A DNA stretch of 64,000 bases from Bradyrhizobium diazoefficiens (GCF_016612535.1 NZ_JAENXS010000003.1:248001-312000); one strand, 5' to 3'. Positions 1 to 7,501 are shown, numbered from the stretch's first letter. Notes: generated from the letters alone by a model not told the origin. A program made the numbers and translations.

Positions 1-689
1 TCGGGCTCGGCGTATCCTGCTCGGCCGACCGACAGGTGCTCGGCAAGATCACCAAAGACGGCGTCTATCTCGAGGAGCTCGAGCACAACCCGGCGCAGTA
101 TCTGCCGCAGGTCGAGCAGTCGCTCGGTGGCGACGTCGTCAAGATCGATCTCAACCAGCCGATGAAGGACATCCTGGCGACGTTCTCGAAGTACCCGACC
201 AAGACGCGGGTCTCGATGACCGGCACCATGATCGTCGCGCGCGATAGCGCGCACGCCAAGCTGCGCGAGCGGCTGGAGAAGGGCGAGCCGCTGCCGGACT
301 ATTTCAAGAATCACCCGGTCTATTACGCCGGCCCCGCCAAGACGCCCGAGGGCTATGCCTCCGGCGCCTTCGGTCCGACCACCGCGGGCCGCATGGATTC
401 CTTCGTCGACCAGTTCCAGGCCGCCGGCGGCTCGATGGTGATGGTGGCGAAGGGCAACCGCGCGCCTGCCGTGCGCGAGGCCTGCAAGAAATATGGCGGC
501 TTCTATCTCGGCTCGATCGGCGGTGCCGCGGCAAACCTCGCCGAGCACTGCATCAAGAAGGTCGAGGTGCTCGAATATCCCGAGCTCGGCATGGAAGCGA
601 TCTGGCGCATCGAAGTCGTCGACTTCCCCGCCTTCATCATCATCGACGACAAGGGCAACGACTTCTTCAAGGAGTTGAATCTGGGCTGA
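1..689 (+). CDS. Fumarate hydratase class I, C-terminal part (truncated by window edge)
   Basis: This is the 3' end of an iron-sulfur (class I) fumarase, which interconverts fumarate and malate in the TCA cycle in the cytoplasm. The frame is open from base 3, so the start and the catalytic cluster domain lie outside the window; about 228 residues are visible. They match the C-terminal Fumerase_C domain: an [11 protein letters not shown] stretch, then [23 protein letters not shown], then the [20 protein letters not shown] segment (described here only by key parts), and the family ending FFKELNLG. The TGA is at 687-689. A palindromic repeat follows directly. I see no reason to think the gene is broken. 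Confidence 0.93.
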   Translation, partial: GLGVSCSADRQVLGKITKDGVYLEELEHNPAQYLPQVEQSLGGDVVKIDLNQPMKDILATFSKYPTKTRVSMTGTMIVARDSAHAKLRERLEKGEPLPDYFKNHPVYYAGPAKTPEGYASGAFGPTTAGRMDSFVDQFQAAGGSMVMVAKGNRAPAVREACKKYGGFYLGSIGGAAANLAEHCIKKVEVLEYPELGMEAIWRIEVVDFPAFIIIDDKGNDFFKELNLG

Positions 690-698
690 GGCTACTTT

Positions 699-817
699 CC
701 CCGGACGCTGCGCAGCATGAAATGCTGCGCTGCAGATCCGGGGCCCATCGCCGCCGCATGGGTCCCGGCTCTGCGGAGCAGCGTTACACGCTGCACCGCG
801 TCCGGGACACGAGAGAC
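699..817. repeat. Compound palindromic intergenic repeat
   Basis: The stretch between fumarase and the next gene is made of imperfect inverted repeats. CCCCGGA...CTGCGCAGCAT pairs with ATGCTGCG...TCCGGGG around 699-742, and CGGCTCTGCGGAGCAGCG pairs loosely with CGCTGCACCGCGTCCG further on. The closing sequence GTCCGGGACACGAGAG recurs at 6718-6732 in another intergenic repeat, so it belongs to a dispersed family. It may also end transcription of both convergent genes. Confidence 0.6.
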
Positions 818-821
818 ACGC

Positions 822-1118
822 TTAAGCACGCGCCCCCGTGAACGGGAAGCTGCCCATCGGGCCGATGCCCATCTCGCCGCTCATGGTGTCGCCGGAAACC
901 GTTCCGATGAACTCGAGCGTCAAGGGCATCGGATTGGTGATGGAGACCTTCCAGTTGACGGCATCGCCGCTGATGGTGCCGTCGAAGATCTCGGCGGTAT
1001 TGCCTTCCGCGCCCTGCGTGCCGGTCAGCGTTCCGCCGGCGCTCAGCAGGGTCAATGTCGCCTGGCGTTCGCCCATCGGTGTCGTCATGGTCAGATTCCA
1101 GTTGCCGTCTACGGCCAT
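822..1118 (-). CDS. Small conserved hypothetical protein, beta-rich
   Basis: The product is 98 residues, starting at an ATG (1116-1118) preceded by GGGAGACGGGA; the open frame extends upstream but that extension is low-complexity and arginine-rich. The protein reads as alternating short strands with G/T/D turns (WNLTMTTPMG, ATLTLLSAGGTLTG, AEIFDGTISGDAVNWKVSI, LEFIGTVSGDTMSGEM), like one sheet of a lipocalin-type or avidin-like barrel. There is no signal peptide or membrane segment. I do not recognise a characterised family and assign no function. It is the last minus-strand gene after the carotenoid oxygenase group but is 108 bases away from it. Confidence 0.7.
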   Translation of the reverse strand: MAVDGNWNLTMTTPMGERQATLTLLSAGGTLTGTQGAEGNTAEIFDGTISGDAVNWKVSITNPMPLTLEFIGTVSGDTMSGEMGIGPMGSFPFTGARA

Positions 1119-1225
1119 TCCCGTCTCCCGAACAGATCCCGGCGGGTTGCGATGATCCGCAACCCATCCTGGGCCGAGCCTATACCGCAACTTGAAGCGG
1201 CTGCCTAACGTCCCTTGGGCGGCAT

Positions 1226-1780
1226 TCAGGCGCGGGCTGCGGCGCGCCGGCGGCTGGTGACGACGAGCCGAAACATCACGTATTGTACGGCAAAGGCGAG
1301 GGCCTTGGCGCCGCCTGCGACCACCGAGATGTAGAACGCCCACAGCTTCAGATCGCCGGTGGAGGCGATCGCGATCGTGCCGGCGCCGAGGGCGAACATC
1401 AACGCGGCCCAGGCGTAGCCCGCGGCAGTGACATATTCCGGCACGGTCTCGACCACGATCGGCGGCATGTAGCGCAGCATCCAGCCGCGCTTGAGCATGA
1501 TCACACCGATGGCGAAATGCGCGATCGCAGGTTTTGCCAGCATGAAGCGGGGATCGTTGGTCAGCAGCGTGACCGTACCGAGAACGATGACGAGCGCGAC
1601 GCTCGCATAGGTCATGAAGCCGAGCTCACGCCCCTTGATGCGCGCATAGATCACCTGCGCGATCGCACCGGCAATCGCCACCGATGTTGCCAGGATGACG
1701 TTGTCAGTGATCAGATAGATCACCAGGAAGACAATGGCCGACAGGAAGTCGGAGGCGAGGCGGGCGAATACGTCCTTCAT
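1226..1780 (-). CDS. YciB/IspZ-like (septation protein A family) membrane protein
   Basis: The product is 184 residues with about five hydrophobic segments and almost no soluble part. The arrangement L-G-x-x-T-L-L-x-N-D-P-x-F followed by K-P and an M-L-K-R-G loop matches the YciB/IspZ family of inner-membrane proteins, described in other bacteria as affecting envelope synthesis and septation. The start is the ATG at 1778-1780, because residues upstream of it do not look like protein. It lies 13 bases after the stop of the next upstream membrane gene, so the two are probably co-transcribed. Here the context is a carotenoid-oxygenase regulon rather than cell division, so a housekeeping IspZ role is doubtful. 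The family call is by motif recognition only. Confidence 0.72.
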   Translation of the reverse strand: MKDVFARLASDFLSAIVFLVIYLITDNVILATSVAIAGAIAQVIYARIKGRELGFMTYASVALVIVLGTVTLLTNDPRFMLAKPAIAHFAIGVIMLKRGWMLRYMPPIVVETVPEYVTAAGYAWAALMFALGAGTIAIASTGDLKLWAFYISVVAGGAKALAFAVQYVMFRLVVTSRRRAAARA

Positions 1781-1793
1781 GGTCGGTCCTGTC

Positions 1794-2369
1794 TCACTGT
1801 GCTTCGGGCAGCGCGCCGGCCGGGGCACCATACTTGATCTGGCGATATTCAGGATACCACTTCGTGAAATAGATCGCGCTGTTGCGGGCAGCGAAGGCAA
1901 CCGCGAGGCCCAGCCAGACCGGCAGGCCCGGGAAGTAGAGCAGCACGATGTTGGCGGCCATCATCAGCAAAGCGGCCATGGTCCATGCGCCGGTGATGAT
2001 GTAGTTGGCGGTGAGGAAGCCGGGCATCGCCGCGGTCTCGGCCGGAACGGCCTCAATCGCGTATTGCAGCGTGAAGGGCCGGCGCGCGAGTATCGAGCCG
2101 AGCGAGATGATGAAGATGCCGATATCGACCGCGAGCTTGACGCCGAGCGCACCGATCTTCGGATCGAGCAGTGCGAGGGTGAGTCCGATGCCCGTAAACA
2201 GGATTGCCGAGCCGGCGGCCAGGATCTTCACCGAGCGGCCGCGGGCGATGTCGATGGCGATCGTAGTGAGGCATATCGCGGAGGCCGCGAACACGCTGAT
2301 CGTGGCCGAGGTCATGAACATCAGGAAGGTGTAGACGCCATAGGGGGCAAGGATCAGGAAAATCGTCAT
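1794..2369 (-). CDS. Multi-pass membrane protein, second YciB-like paralogue
   Basis: The product is 191 residues with five to six hydrophobic helices. It has weak similarity in layout to the neighbouring YciB-like protein, for example a T-L-A-L-L-D-P-K segment followed by a helix and an L-A-R-R-P-F loop. The ATG at 2367-2369 lies only 19 bases from a 19-bp operator (2389-2407) and 71 bases from a second one (2441-2459). It is therefore probably the first gene of a two-gene transcript with the 1226-1780 gene, repressed by the TetR protein at 4256-5002. The function is unknown; a role in handling apocarotenoids or other hydrophobic compounds is inference from context only. Confidence 0.72.
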   Translation of the reverse strand: MTIFLILAPYGVYTFLMFMTSATISVFAASAICLTTIAIDIARGRSVKILAAGSAILFTGIGLTLALLDPKIGALGVKLAVDIGIFIISLGSILARRPFTLQYAIEAVPAETAAMPGFLTANYIITGAWTMAALLMMAANIVLLYFPGLPVWLGLAVAFAARNSAIYFTKWYPEYRQIKYGAPAGALPEAQ

Positions 2370-2388
2370 GGTCGCCTCGGTCGAGCCA

Positions 2389-2407
2389 ATCTTTACGATG
2401 TCAAGAT
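2389..2407. promoter_or_regulatory. Candidate TetR operator A
   Basis: The 19-bp sequence ATCTTTACGATGTCAAGAT has two 8-bp arms around a 3-bp centre with one mismatch to perfect dyad symmetry. It lies 19 bases upstream of the membrane gene starting at 2369. It matches the perfect palindrome at 4165-4183 next to the tetR gene. Confidence 0.72.
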
Positions 2408-2440
2408 TGATAATTCAGAGCCGATGCCGGGTCAAGCTAA

Positions 2441-2459
2441 ATCTTTACAGTGTCAACAT
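2441..2459. promoter_or_regulatory. Candidate TetR operator B
   Basis: ATCTTTACAGTGTCAACAT is the same 8-3-8 motif as operator C (4165-4183) with two mismatches in the right arm. It overlaps the last codons of the small ORF 2445-2672, so the operator and the end of that gene share sequence. It is spaced 52 bases from operator A. Confidence 0.65.
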
Positions 2460-2672
2460 AGCGTAGGTGGCTTCCAAAACCTGAATTGCTGCAACGGCTC
2501 GATCGATCAGTTCGTCTGCGAATTCCGCCCAGGGCAGGCGCGACAGGACAGGTAGCGCGCAGGTGATCGAGAGGCCGAAAACGAGCAGGATACCGCCGTT
2601 GAGGATGGCATGGCCGCTTCGCAGTAGCCGGACCATCAGGAGCGTGAGTGCGGTGCCGATCAGGACGAGCAT
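2445..2672 (-). CDS. Small membrane protein, hypothetical
   Basis: The 75-residue ORF starts at ATG 2670-2672 after an AGAGG ribosome site. It has two hydrophobic stretches (about residues 1-16 and 24-43) and an acidic C-terminal tail with FADELIDRAVAAIQVLE. It lies between the carotenoid oxygenase and the YciB-like pair on the same strand. Its final codons lie inside operator B. Function unknown. The ORF is supported by its start context and composition only, so it could be spurious. Confidence 0.5.
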   Translation of the reverse strand: MLVLIGTALTLLMVRLLRSGHAILNGGILLVFGLSITCALPVLSRLPWAEFADELIDRAVAAIQVLEATYAMLTL

Positions 2673-2702
2673 GAGAGACCTCTTTGGTGACACATCCACG
2701 CT

Positions 2703-2743
2703 GTCATCCCCGGCGCGCGCCAAGTGGCGCGCCCCGGAATGAC
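2703..2743. repeat. Palindromic repeat, possible terminator
   Basis: GTCATCCCCGGCGCGCGCC and GGCGCGCCCCGGAATGAC form a long inverted repeat around an AAGT loop, just after the carotenoid oxygenase stop codon. The GTCATTCCGGGG ends are typical of dispersed palindromes in this group of bacteria. It could end or attenuate the oxygenase transcript. Confidence 0.7.
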
Positions 2744-2751
2744 GATCGGCG

Positions 2752-4149
2752 CTACTGCGCTCCCACCCAATTGCCATGGAAGCCGTCGGGCACGCGATGG
2801 CCGAGCTGGACCAGCGCGGCGGGGCCGGCCTCGATGTCGGTGGCGTTGAACACGGCGAGGTCGCTGCGGTTTTCGCGTGCCCGCCAGACCACTGCGAGCA
2901 GCCAGCCGTCGCCTTCCGCGGCATCCTGCGATCGCTCGACGAACACAGGCTCGGAGATGGTGTCGCCCGCCGGCAGCAGATATTGGCCGAGCCGCTTGCC
3001 CGTGCCGTCGACATGGACGATGCCGGATAGCGCGCCGAACACCGGCGCCTTCGGATTGGCGCAGGCGTACCAGCCGTGACGGCTTTTCAAGCCGGCGCGG
3101 CGATCGTCGATGCGCGGGAATTCGCCGGTGAGATCGTCGAGATAGGTCTGCTGGAAGCGGTCGGTATTCCCGGCGAGATCGAAGGTCCAGCGACAATGAC
3201 GCGCAAAGGATTTCTCGGGATTCGTCGGCCGGCCGTCGGGATGCGGAAACAGCGGCGCCTCCTCGAACTGCATGACGTCGGCGATGATGCGGTTGCCGTC
3301 CTCCCAGGCATTCATGACGTGGAAAACGTAGCAGGCCTCACCGCGGAACCAGACGATGTCGTTCGCCGTGCCGTTGCGCTTCATCACGCCGACATAGGCG
3401 CCTTTGTCGGGCTCCCAGGCGTAAGGCGGCTTGCCGCTCGTCGCGCGCTCCATGCTGCCGGTGAGGGGAAGGATCGGAAACAGCGCATGGTTCTCGGTGA
3501 CGATGAAGTCATGGACCATGCTGACATAGGGCGCCTCGAAACGCTCGAAGCGCGTCGCCTTGCCGGAGGCGTCGATCGATCCATAGGAGAGGGCGGGCGT
3601 CAGCGGACCCGCCGCATTGTAGCCGAAGAACACGAGGTCGCCGGTGATCGGATCGATCTTCGGATGCGCCGTAAAACTGCCGGCGACGCGGCCGTGATAA
3701 TTGTGATAGCCGCGGGTCGCGAGTGTCCCCGGCTCGATCTCGGTCGGCAGATGCGCTTCCTCGAGCGCGAGCAGCTTGCCGGCATGGAAGACGATGTTGG
3801 TGTTGGCGACGCCGCCATCGGTGAGGTCAGCCGGCGCATCCGGCAGCTTGCGGCCGAAGCCGCCGAGCAGCGCGCGGCCGGCATCGTGCTCGGCGAGCCA
3901 TTTCGGGGTGCGGACCCAGCGGTTGCGGTAGGAGGCGCGGCCCTGCTCGAGATGAAAGGCGTGCAGCATGCCGTCGCCGACGAACCAGTGCGCGCCGGGT
4001 ACCTCGAACTGCGGATTGGGGCCGTTGCGATAGAGCGTGCCGTTCAGCTCGCGCGGCAATTCGCCGACGATTTTGAGGACAGGCGCGTCCGCCTCGAACG
4101 GAATCGGGGCGATATTGTTGCGGCGCTCGGTGATGGCGTCCTGCTGCAC
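2752..4149 (-). CDS. Carotenoid oxygenase (RPE65/CCD family)
   Basis: The product is 465 residues, the usual length for a non-haem iron carotenoid cleavage dioxygenase, which splits carotenoids or stilbene-like compounds into aldehydes. The four iron-ligand histidines of the seven-blade propeller are all present: H162 (AHPKIDP), H213 (MVHDF), H277 (VFHVMNAWEDGN) and H458 (DGFHGNW). The N-terminal NGTLYRNGPNP and GDGMLHAF motifs are also typical. The start is the GTG at 4147-4149 because GGGAGGA lies 8 bases upstream; the longer frame to 4212 would run through the operator. A perfect operator palindrome (4165-4183) sits 15 bases upstream of the start, so the gene is probably repressed by the divergent TetR. 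The substrate cannot be told from sequence. Confidence 0.92.
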   Translation of the reverse strand: MQQDAITERRNNIAPIPFEADAPVLKIVGELPRELNGTLYRNGPNPQFEVPGAHWFVGDGMLHAFHLEQGRASYRNRWVRTPKWLAEHDAGRALLGGFGRKLPDAPADLTDGGVANTNIVFHAGKLLALEEAHLPTEIEPGTLATRGYHNYHGRVAGSFTAHPKIDPITGDLVFFGYNAAGPLTPALSYGSIDASGKATRFERFEAPYVSMVHDFIVTENHALFPILPLTGSMERATSGKPPYAWEPDKGAYVGVMKRNGTANDIVWFRGEACYVFHVMNAWEDGNRIIADVMQFEEAPLFPHPDGRPTNPEKSFARHCRWTFDLAGNTDRFQQTYLDDLTGEFPRIDDRRAGLKSRHGWYACANPKAPVFGALSGIVHVDGTGKRLGQYLLPAGDTISEPVFVERSQDAAEGDGWLLAVVWRARENRSDLAVFNATDIEAGPAALVQLGHRVPDGFHGNWVGAQ

Positions 4150-4164
4150 GGCGTATTCCTCCCT

Positions 4165-4183
4165 ATCTTTACATCGTAAAGAT
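4165..4183. promoter_or_regulatory. Candidate TetR operator C (perfect palindrome)
   Basis: ATCTTTACATCGTAAAGAT has two perfect 8-bp arms around ATC. It lies between the carotenoid oxygenase GTG start and the divergent tetR gene and defines the motif seen imperfectly at 2389, 2441 and 4218. Confidence 0.82.
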
Positions 4184-4217
4184 GGAATAGGGCCAGACAC
4201 GGCTTTCGTCAAGCGAA

Positions 4218-4236
4218 ATCTTTACACTGTCAATAT
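4218..4236. promoter_or_regulatory. Candidate TetR operator D (autoregulatory)
   Basis: ATCTTTACACTGTCAATAT is the same 8-3-8 motif with two mismatches in the right arm. It lies 19 bases upstream of the tetR ATG at 4256, the same distance as operator A to its gene, which suggests that the regulator also controls itself. Confidence 0.7.
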
Positions 4237-4255
4237 TGCGTCATATAGCTTGTCA

Positions 4256-5002
4256 ATGGCCAAGAACGATACCAAGAGCGATACCAAGACCGAAACGGCG
4301 CGTAGCCCGCGCAACCCAAGAAAGCCCGCGTCACGATCGACCGCGGCATCTCGCCCGGCGCGCCGGCCGGCGAGCGCGAAGACCGAGACGCCCTATCACC
4401 ACGGCGCCTTGCGCGAGGCGCTGCTCCAGGCGGCCGAACGGGTGCTGGAGCGGGACGGGCTGGCCGGCCTGACGCTGCGCGCGGTGGCGCGTGAGGCGGG
4501 GGTGTCGCATGCCGCGCCGACCCATCATTTCGGTGACCTTACAGGCCTCGTCAGCGAGCTCGCCGCGATCGGTTTCCGACAGTTCAATGCTGCGATGGCC
4601 TCGGCTTGCGACGCGGCCACCTCGCCGCTGCAGCGGGCGCTGGCGCGGCCAAAAGCCTATGTCGCCTATGCCCAGGCCCATCCCGGCATGTACGGTCTGA
4701 TGTTCCGCACCGAGCGGCTCGACTATTCCAGGCCCTCGCTGCACGAGGCCGCGGAATCCTCTTTTGCCGGGCTTGCCAATGCCATCGGCGCGATGCGGCA
4801 GGAGCCGATCAGTGGCGACGCGCTGACCATCGAGCAGGGCGCCGCGATTGCGCGGGCCTGGTCGATGGTGCACGGCTTCACCATGCTGCTGCTCGACGGA
4901 CGGCTCGAGGATATCCTGGAGCGGCTGCCGGATGGAACGACCGCCGAGCAGCTTCTGGAAGCGATCCTGAGGTCGACGGTGGCGGGAAAGCTGCCGACCT
5001 AG
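4256..5002 (+). CDS. TetR/AcrR-family transcriptional regulator
   Basis: The product is 248 residues. A lysine/arginine/serine-rich N-terminal extension of about 45 residues precedes a TetR DNA-binding domain with the helix-turn-helix LTLRAVAREAGVSHAA near residues 77-95. The C-terminal part resembles the WHG-type ligand domain (TetR_C_33): RPKAYVAYAQAHPGMYGLMF. The ATG at 4256 is chosen because the frame upstream of it overlaps operators C and D; it has no clear Shine-Dalgarno sequence, so it may be poorly translated or leaderless. It is divergent from the carotenoid oxygenase and probably represses it and the membrane genes through the shared 19-bp operator. A ligand such as an apocarotenoid is only an inference. 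Confidence 0.88.
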   Translation: MAKNDTKSDTKTETARSPRNPRKPASRSTAASRPARRPASAKTETPYHHGALREALLQAAERVLERDGLAGLTLRAVAREAGVSHAAPTHHFGDLTGLVSELAAIGFRQFNAAMASACDAATSPLQRALARPKAYVAYAQAHPGMYGLMFRTERLDYSRPSLHEAAESSFAGLANAIGAMRQEPISGDALTIEQGAAIARAWSMVHGFTMLLLDGRLEDILERLPDGTTAEQLLEAILRSTVAGKLPT

Positions 5003-5200
5003 ACTAGTCTTAGGCGGGCGAATGTGACAGGCACGATGACGGCGCCCCTGCATCTTGCGGAACTCCATCAATCGACATCTTCACTGTGGGCAAGGTTCGA
5101 ACGCGCTCCCGATAGTCCTGACAGCGGCGCGGAATCGTTCTAGAAGAGCGGCTTCGCTTGGGCTCACGCAGCCTGGTTCGCGTCCTCTTTACACTTGATC

Positions 5201-5776
5201 ATGCCAGCCATCTCGTCGAACAAACCTTATCGCGTCGGCCGCTCCAAGACGGGGCTTGGCCTCTTCGCCACCAAACCGATCAAGAAGGGCACCCGGATCA
5301 TCCGTTATTTCGGGCCGATCCTGGACTGCCGCATTCCCGCGCAAGACGACATCGAGAACAAATATTTGTTCGAACTCAATGGTCGCTGGACCATCGACGG
5401 CTCGGTGCGCAAGAACCTGGCCCGCTACATCAACCATTCCTGCCGGCCCAACGCCGAATCCGACGTCCGTCCGCGCGAGCGCAAGGTGTTCATCCGCGCC
5501 ATCAAGAACATCGAGCCAGGCGACGAGATCAATTACGACTACGGCACCGATTATTTCAAAGCCTATCTGAAGCCGATCGGCTGCAAGTGCCCCTCATGTG
5601 AGGCCAAGCGCAAGAAGCAGCGCGCCGAGGCCCGCGCCGAACGCGCCAAGGTGAAGGCACGCGCGGAGCGCAAAGCGCAGAAGGCGGGCGCCAAGCGCAC
5701 CACAAACAAGGGCGCCAAAAAGAAGAAACTGAACGGCAAGCATTTTGCCGGCAAGGTCGCCCGCGCGAGGGCCTAG
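5201..5776 (+). CDS. SET-domain protein methyltransferase with basic tail
   Basis: The product is 191 residues. Residues 1-125 form a SET domain, the fold of lysine methyltransferases that use S-adenosylmethionine: GLGLFA near the start, the NHSC core at 78-81, and GDEINYDYG at 107-115. A post-SET zinc motif CKCPSC (C128, C130, C133) follows. The last 58 residues are almost entirely K, R, A and E (for example RAERAKVKARAERKAQKAG), like a histone H1 or HU-type tail. The start is the ATG at 5201; an in-frame TTG lies 6 bases upstream. No neighbouring gene suggests the substrate. The tail suggests binding to nucleic acid or to ribosomes, which is inference. It stands alone, with a repeat-rich gap behind it. 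Confidence 0.88.
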   Translation: MPAISSNKPYRVGRSKTGLGLFATKPIKKGTRIIRYFGPILDCRIPAQDDIENKYLFELNGRWTIDGSVRKNLARYINHSCRPNAESDVRPRERKVFIRAIKNIEPGDEINYDYGTDYFKAYLKPIGCKCPSCEAKRKKQRAEARAERAKVKARAERKAQKAGAKRTTNKGAKKKKLNGKHFAGKVARARA

Positions 5777-5869
5777 TCTAGCTTCAGTTCGATCGCCGCC
5801 AGCCTTACGCGTAAGTGTCCAGATTGGTCCTCAGGCTGCGGTTCCTCCACGGAACGCGGCCCGGACGTC

Positions 5870-6520
5870 TGCGCGAGCCGCCAGCCCGTCGGGCAAAACA
5901 CCATGTCAACCCGCGCATGGCAAAATATTCTCATTTACCGAATTTCGGTTTTGTAGTATCGCTGTGTCCATCCTGGCCCGTGAAAGGGGCGTTCGCGATC
6001 GTCACGATACGCAGGCCAGGATGCGGTGGACGCGGCAGCGTCGGCGCGAGAGTGTGAGGGCAGGGCGGACTACCGTGAGCCTTCATGCGCGCGGCACGAC
6101 ACGACGCTGTAACAGCATTGTCGTTGGCCTTGGGGGCGAGCACACGCCAGCCTTCGAATGTCCGGCGATGATGTCCGCGGACGGAGAAGTCGTGTGGTCC
6201 TGACGCCCGGAGTCTGTGCGTCAAGTCTCGCGGTGATGTGTATCGTCCGACCGGGCGCGCACATCAGCCATCCGCAGGGCGACGGGGGCAATAGTGCATC
6301 GCTCCCCGGGGAGAGCGCGAAGGAAACCGTTAAAACCATCCGCGCAGGGAAGGCCGGGCGACCGGCAACACCTGTGGTCCACCCCGTGTGCATTTTCCCA
6401 GCGCACGGACCTCGGGTGCCGCCGGCGCCCGGCCTTCCCTGCGCCCTTTTCTCGAAGAGGGCGGCAAGTCGAAGCAAAGCTCGGGCGAAACGCGCCGCGA
6501 GAATGCGAGAGTGTGTCAGC
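5870..6520. repeat. Large dispersed non-coding repeat of Bradyrhizobium type
   Basis: No believable gene lies between 5777 and 6734. Most of that gap looks like a repeat that I recognise, from memory of this genus, as giving rise to many spurious ORFs (phrases such as GGGCGTTCGCGATCGTCACGA at 5979 and GAAGTCGTGTGGTCCTGACGCC at 6186). It contains a perfect 19-bp inverted repeat, GCGCAGGGAAGGCCGGGCG at 6342-6360 and its complement at 6426-6444, with a 65-base loop. No transposase is present. The exact ends are uncertain. Confidence 0.6.
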
Positions 6521-6564
6521 AGGTCGAGATGCGATTTGGAAGTAAACGGCGTGGCCGCAAACTC

Positions 6565-6643
6565 CGTCATTGCGAGCGCAGCGAGGCAATCCAGAGTCCC
6601 TCCGCGGAAAGATTCTGGATTGTTTCGCTGCGCTCGCACGACG
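6565..6643. repeat. Dispersed palindromic repeat
   Basis: CGTCATTGCGAGCGCAGCGAGGCAATCCAG at the left pairs with CTGGATTGTTTCGCTGCGCTCGCACGACG at the right (only key parts identical). This CATTGCGAGCGCAGCGAAGCAATCC type is a common intergenic palindrome in Bradyrhizobium. It sits in the non-coding gap before 6735. Confidence 0.72.
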
Positions 6644-6668
6644 TGGAGAAAGCGTGCGCCACACGTCG

Positions 6669-6732
6669 CTCTCGTGCCCCGGACGCAGTGCAGCAACGCC
6701 AAGGGCGTTGCAGCGCGTTCGGGACACGAGAG
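6669..6732. repeat. Palindromic repeat beside the next gene end
   Basis: CTCTCGTGCCCCGGACGC pairs with GTTCGGGACACGAGAG, and an inner hairpin CAACGCC/GGCGTTG lies between. The right arm is shared with the repeat at 699-817. It ends 3 bases before the stop codon of the minus-strand gene 6735-7133 and could act as its terminator. Confidence 0.65.
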
Positions 6733-6734
6733 TA

Positions 6735-7133
6735 TCACGCTGCCACCATACTCCCGCTCTTGCGCAGCCCGATATATTGCAGCTCAGCGAAGACGCCGGT
6801 CGCGATCGCCTGCGCCACAACCATCAGCTCGCCGGCGAGGTTCGGCGACACCGCGCTCGAGAACAGCAGCGCGATGCTGCCCACCGTCCAGGCGGCGTTG
6901 CCGACGACGACCAGGAGCACGAGGGGCTTCGGCACCGCTGTGCGCGAGGCGAGCCAGCCGACCAGCGCAGTGTAGGCGATCAGGAACAGCCCGGTTTCGC
7001 GCAACAGCGCCTCAGGCAGGTTGAACAGCGTCGCGAACGCGCCGGCATAGAAAGTGAAGCCGAGTGCGGCGACACCGCTGAAGACGGCGTCGGCGAGCAG
7101 GGCACGGCGCAGAGAAATGGATGCGTCGATCAT
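6735..7133 (-). CDS. Four-helix integral membrane protein, hypothetical
   Basis: The 132-residue product starts at ATG 7131-7133 with GGAG 9 bases upstream. It has four hydrophobic segments (about 12-36, 45-62, 70-90 and 98-120) joined by short loops, with FNLPEALLRETGLFLIAYTALVG-like features seen in uncharacterised small inner-membrane proteins. It lies 36 bases downstream of another small minus-strand gene (7170-7400), so both may be one transcript. That transcript is divergent from the XRE regulator at 7502. I do not recognise a characterised function. Confidence 0.75.
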   Translation of the reverse strand: MIDASISLRRALLADAVFSGVAALGFTFYAGAFATLFNLPEALLRETGLFLIAYTALVGWLASRTAVPKPLVLLVVVGNAAWTVGSIALLFSSAVSPNLAGELMVVAQAIATGVFAELQYIGLRKSGSMVAA

Positions 7134-7169
7134 CAGAGGTCTCCGTGGTTGGGTTGGCTTGGGGTAAAC

Positions 7170-7400
7170 TCAATGCAGTCCGCGCCACCAGACGCGGAGC
7201 AGGCGGGCGGCGCGGAACGGGCAGAGGCTTCTGCCGACGCTGTGCTCGAAGGCCGTGACCTGCGCGACGACATAGTCTCCGGTCGAATGCACCAGCGGCT
7301 CGGGCATGTTGAGGCCATGTGCAAGCCCGCGGGTCGCGAGCTTCGCGGCCCAGGGAAGAAGGTGGTTGACGACGGTCCGGTAGAGCAGCAGCGCGATCAT
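7170..7400 (-). CDS. Small hypothetical protein, first gene of divergent pair
   Basis: The 76-residue protein starts MIALLLYRTVVNHLLPW. The ATG at 7398-7400 is preferred because GGAG lies 7 bases upstream; an ATG two codons earlier (7404-7406) directly abuts that ribosome site. It has a weakly hydrophobic N-terminus and a C-terminus rich in R and W (RAARLLRVWWRGLH). There is no known domain. It is read divergently from the XRE regulator and just upstream of the four-helix membrane protein, so it may belong to the target operon of that regulator. Confidence 0.55.
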   Translation of the reverse strand: MIALLLYRTVVNHLLPWAAKLATRGLAHGLNMPEPLVHSTGDYVVAQVTAFEHSVGRSLCPFRAARLLRVWWRGLH

Positions 7401-7501
7401 TGTCATCTCCTGTTGCGACCGAAGATGCGCTGCGGCGAGCCCCAATTCGATTACCTCGGGGGTAATGGAAGGGCCGAAACGTGCGTGGTAGGTTTTCCAC
7501 C

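Noticed and set aside
3076..4179. 367-codon open frame on the plus strand opposite the carotenoid oxygenase
   Set aside because: The oxygenase with four iron ligands is on the other strand; the frame also crosses the operator.
6158..7024. 288-codon plus-strand frame over the repeat region
   Set aside because: It spans palindromic repeats and the antisense of a membrane protein; it belongs to the class of spurious repeat ORFs.
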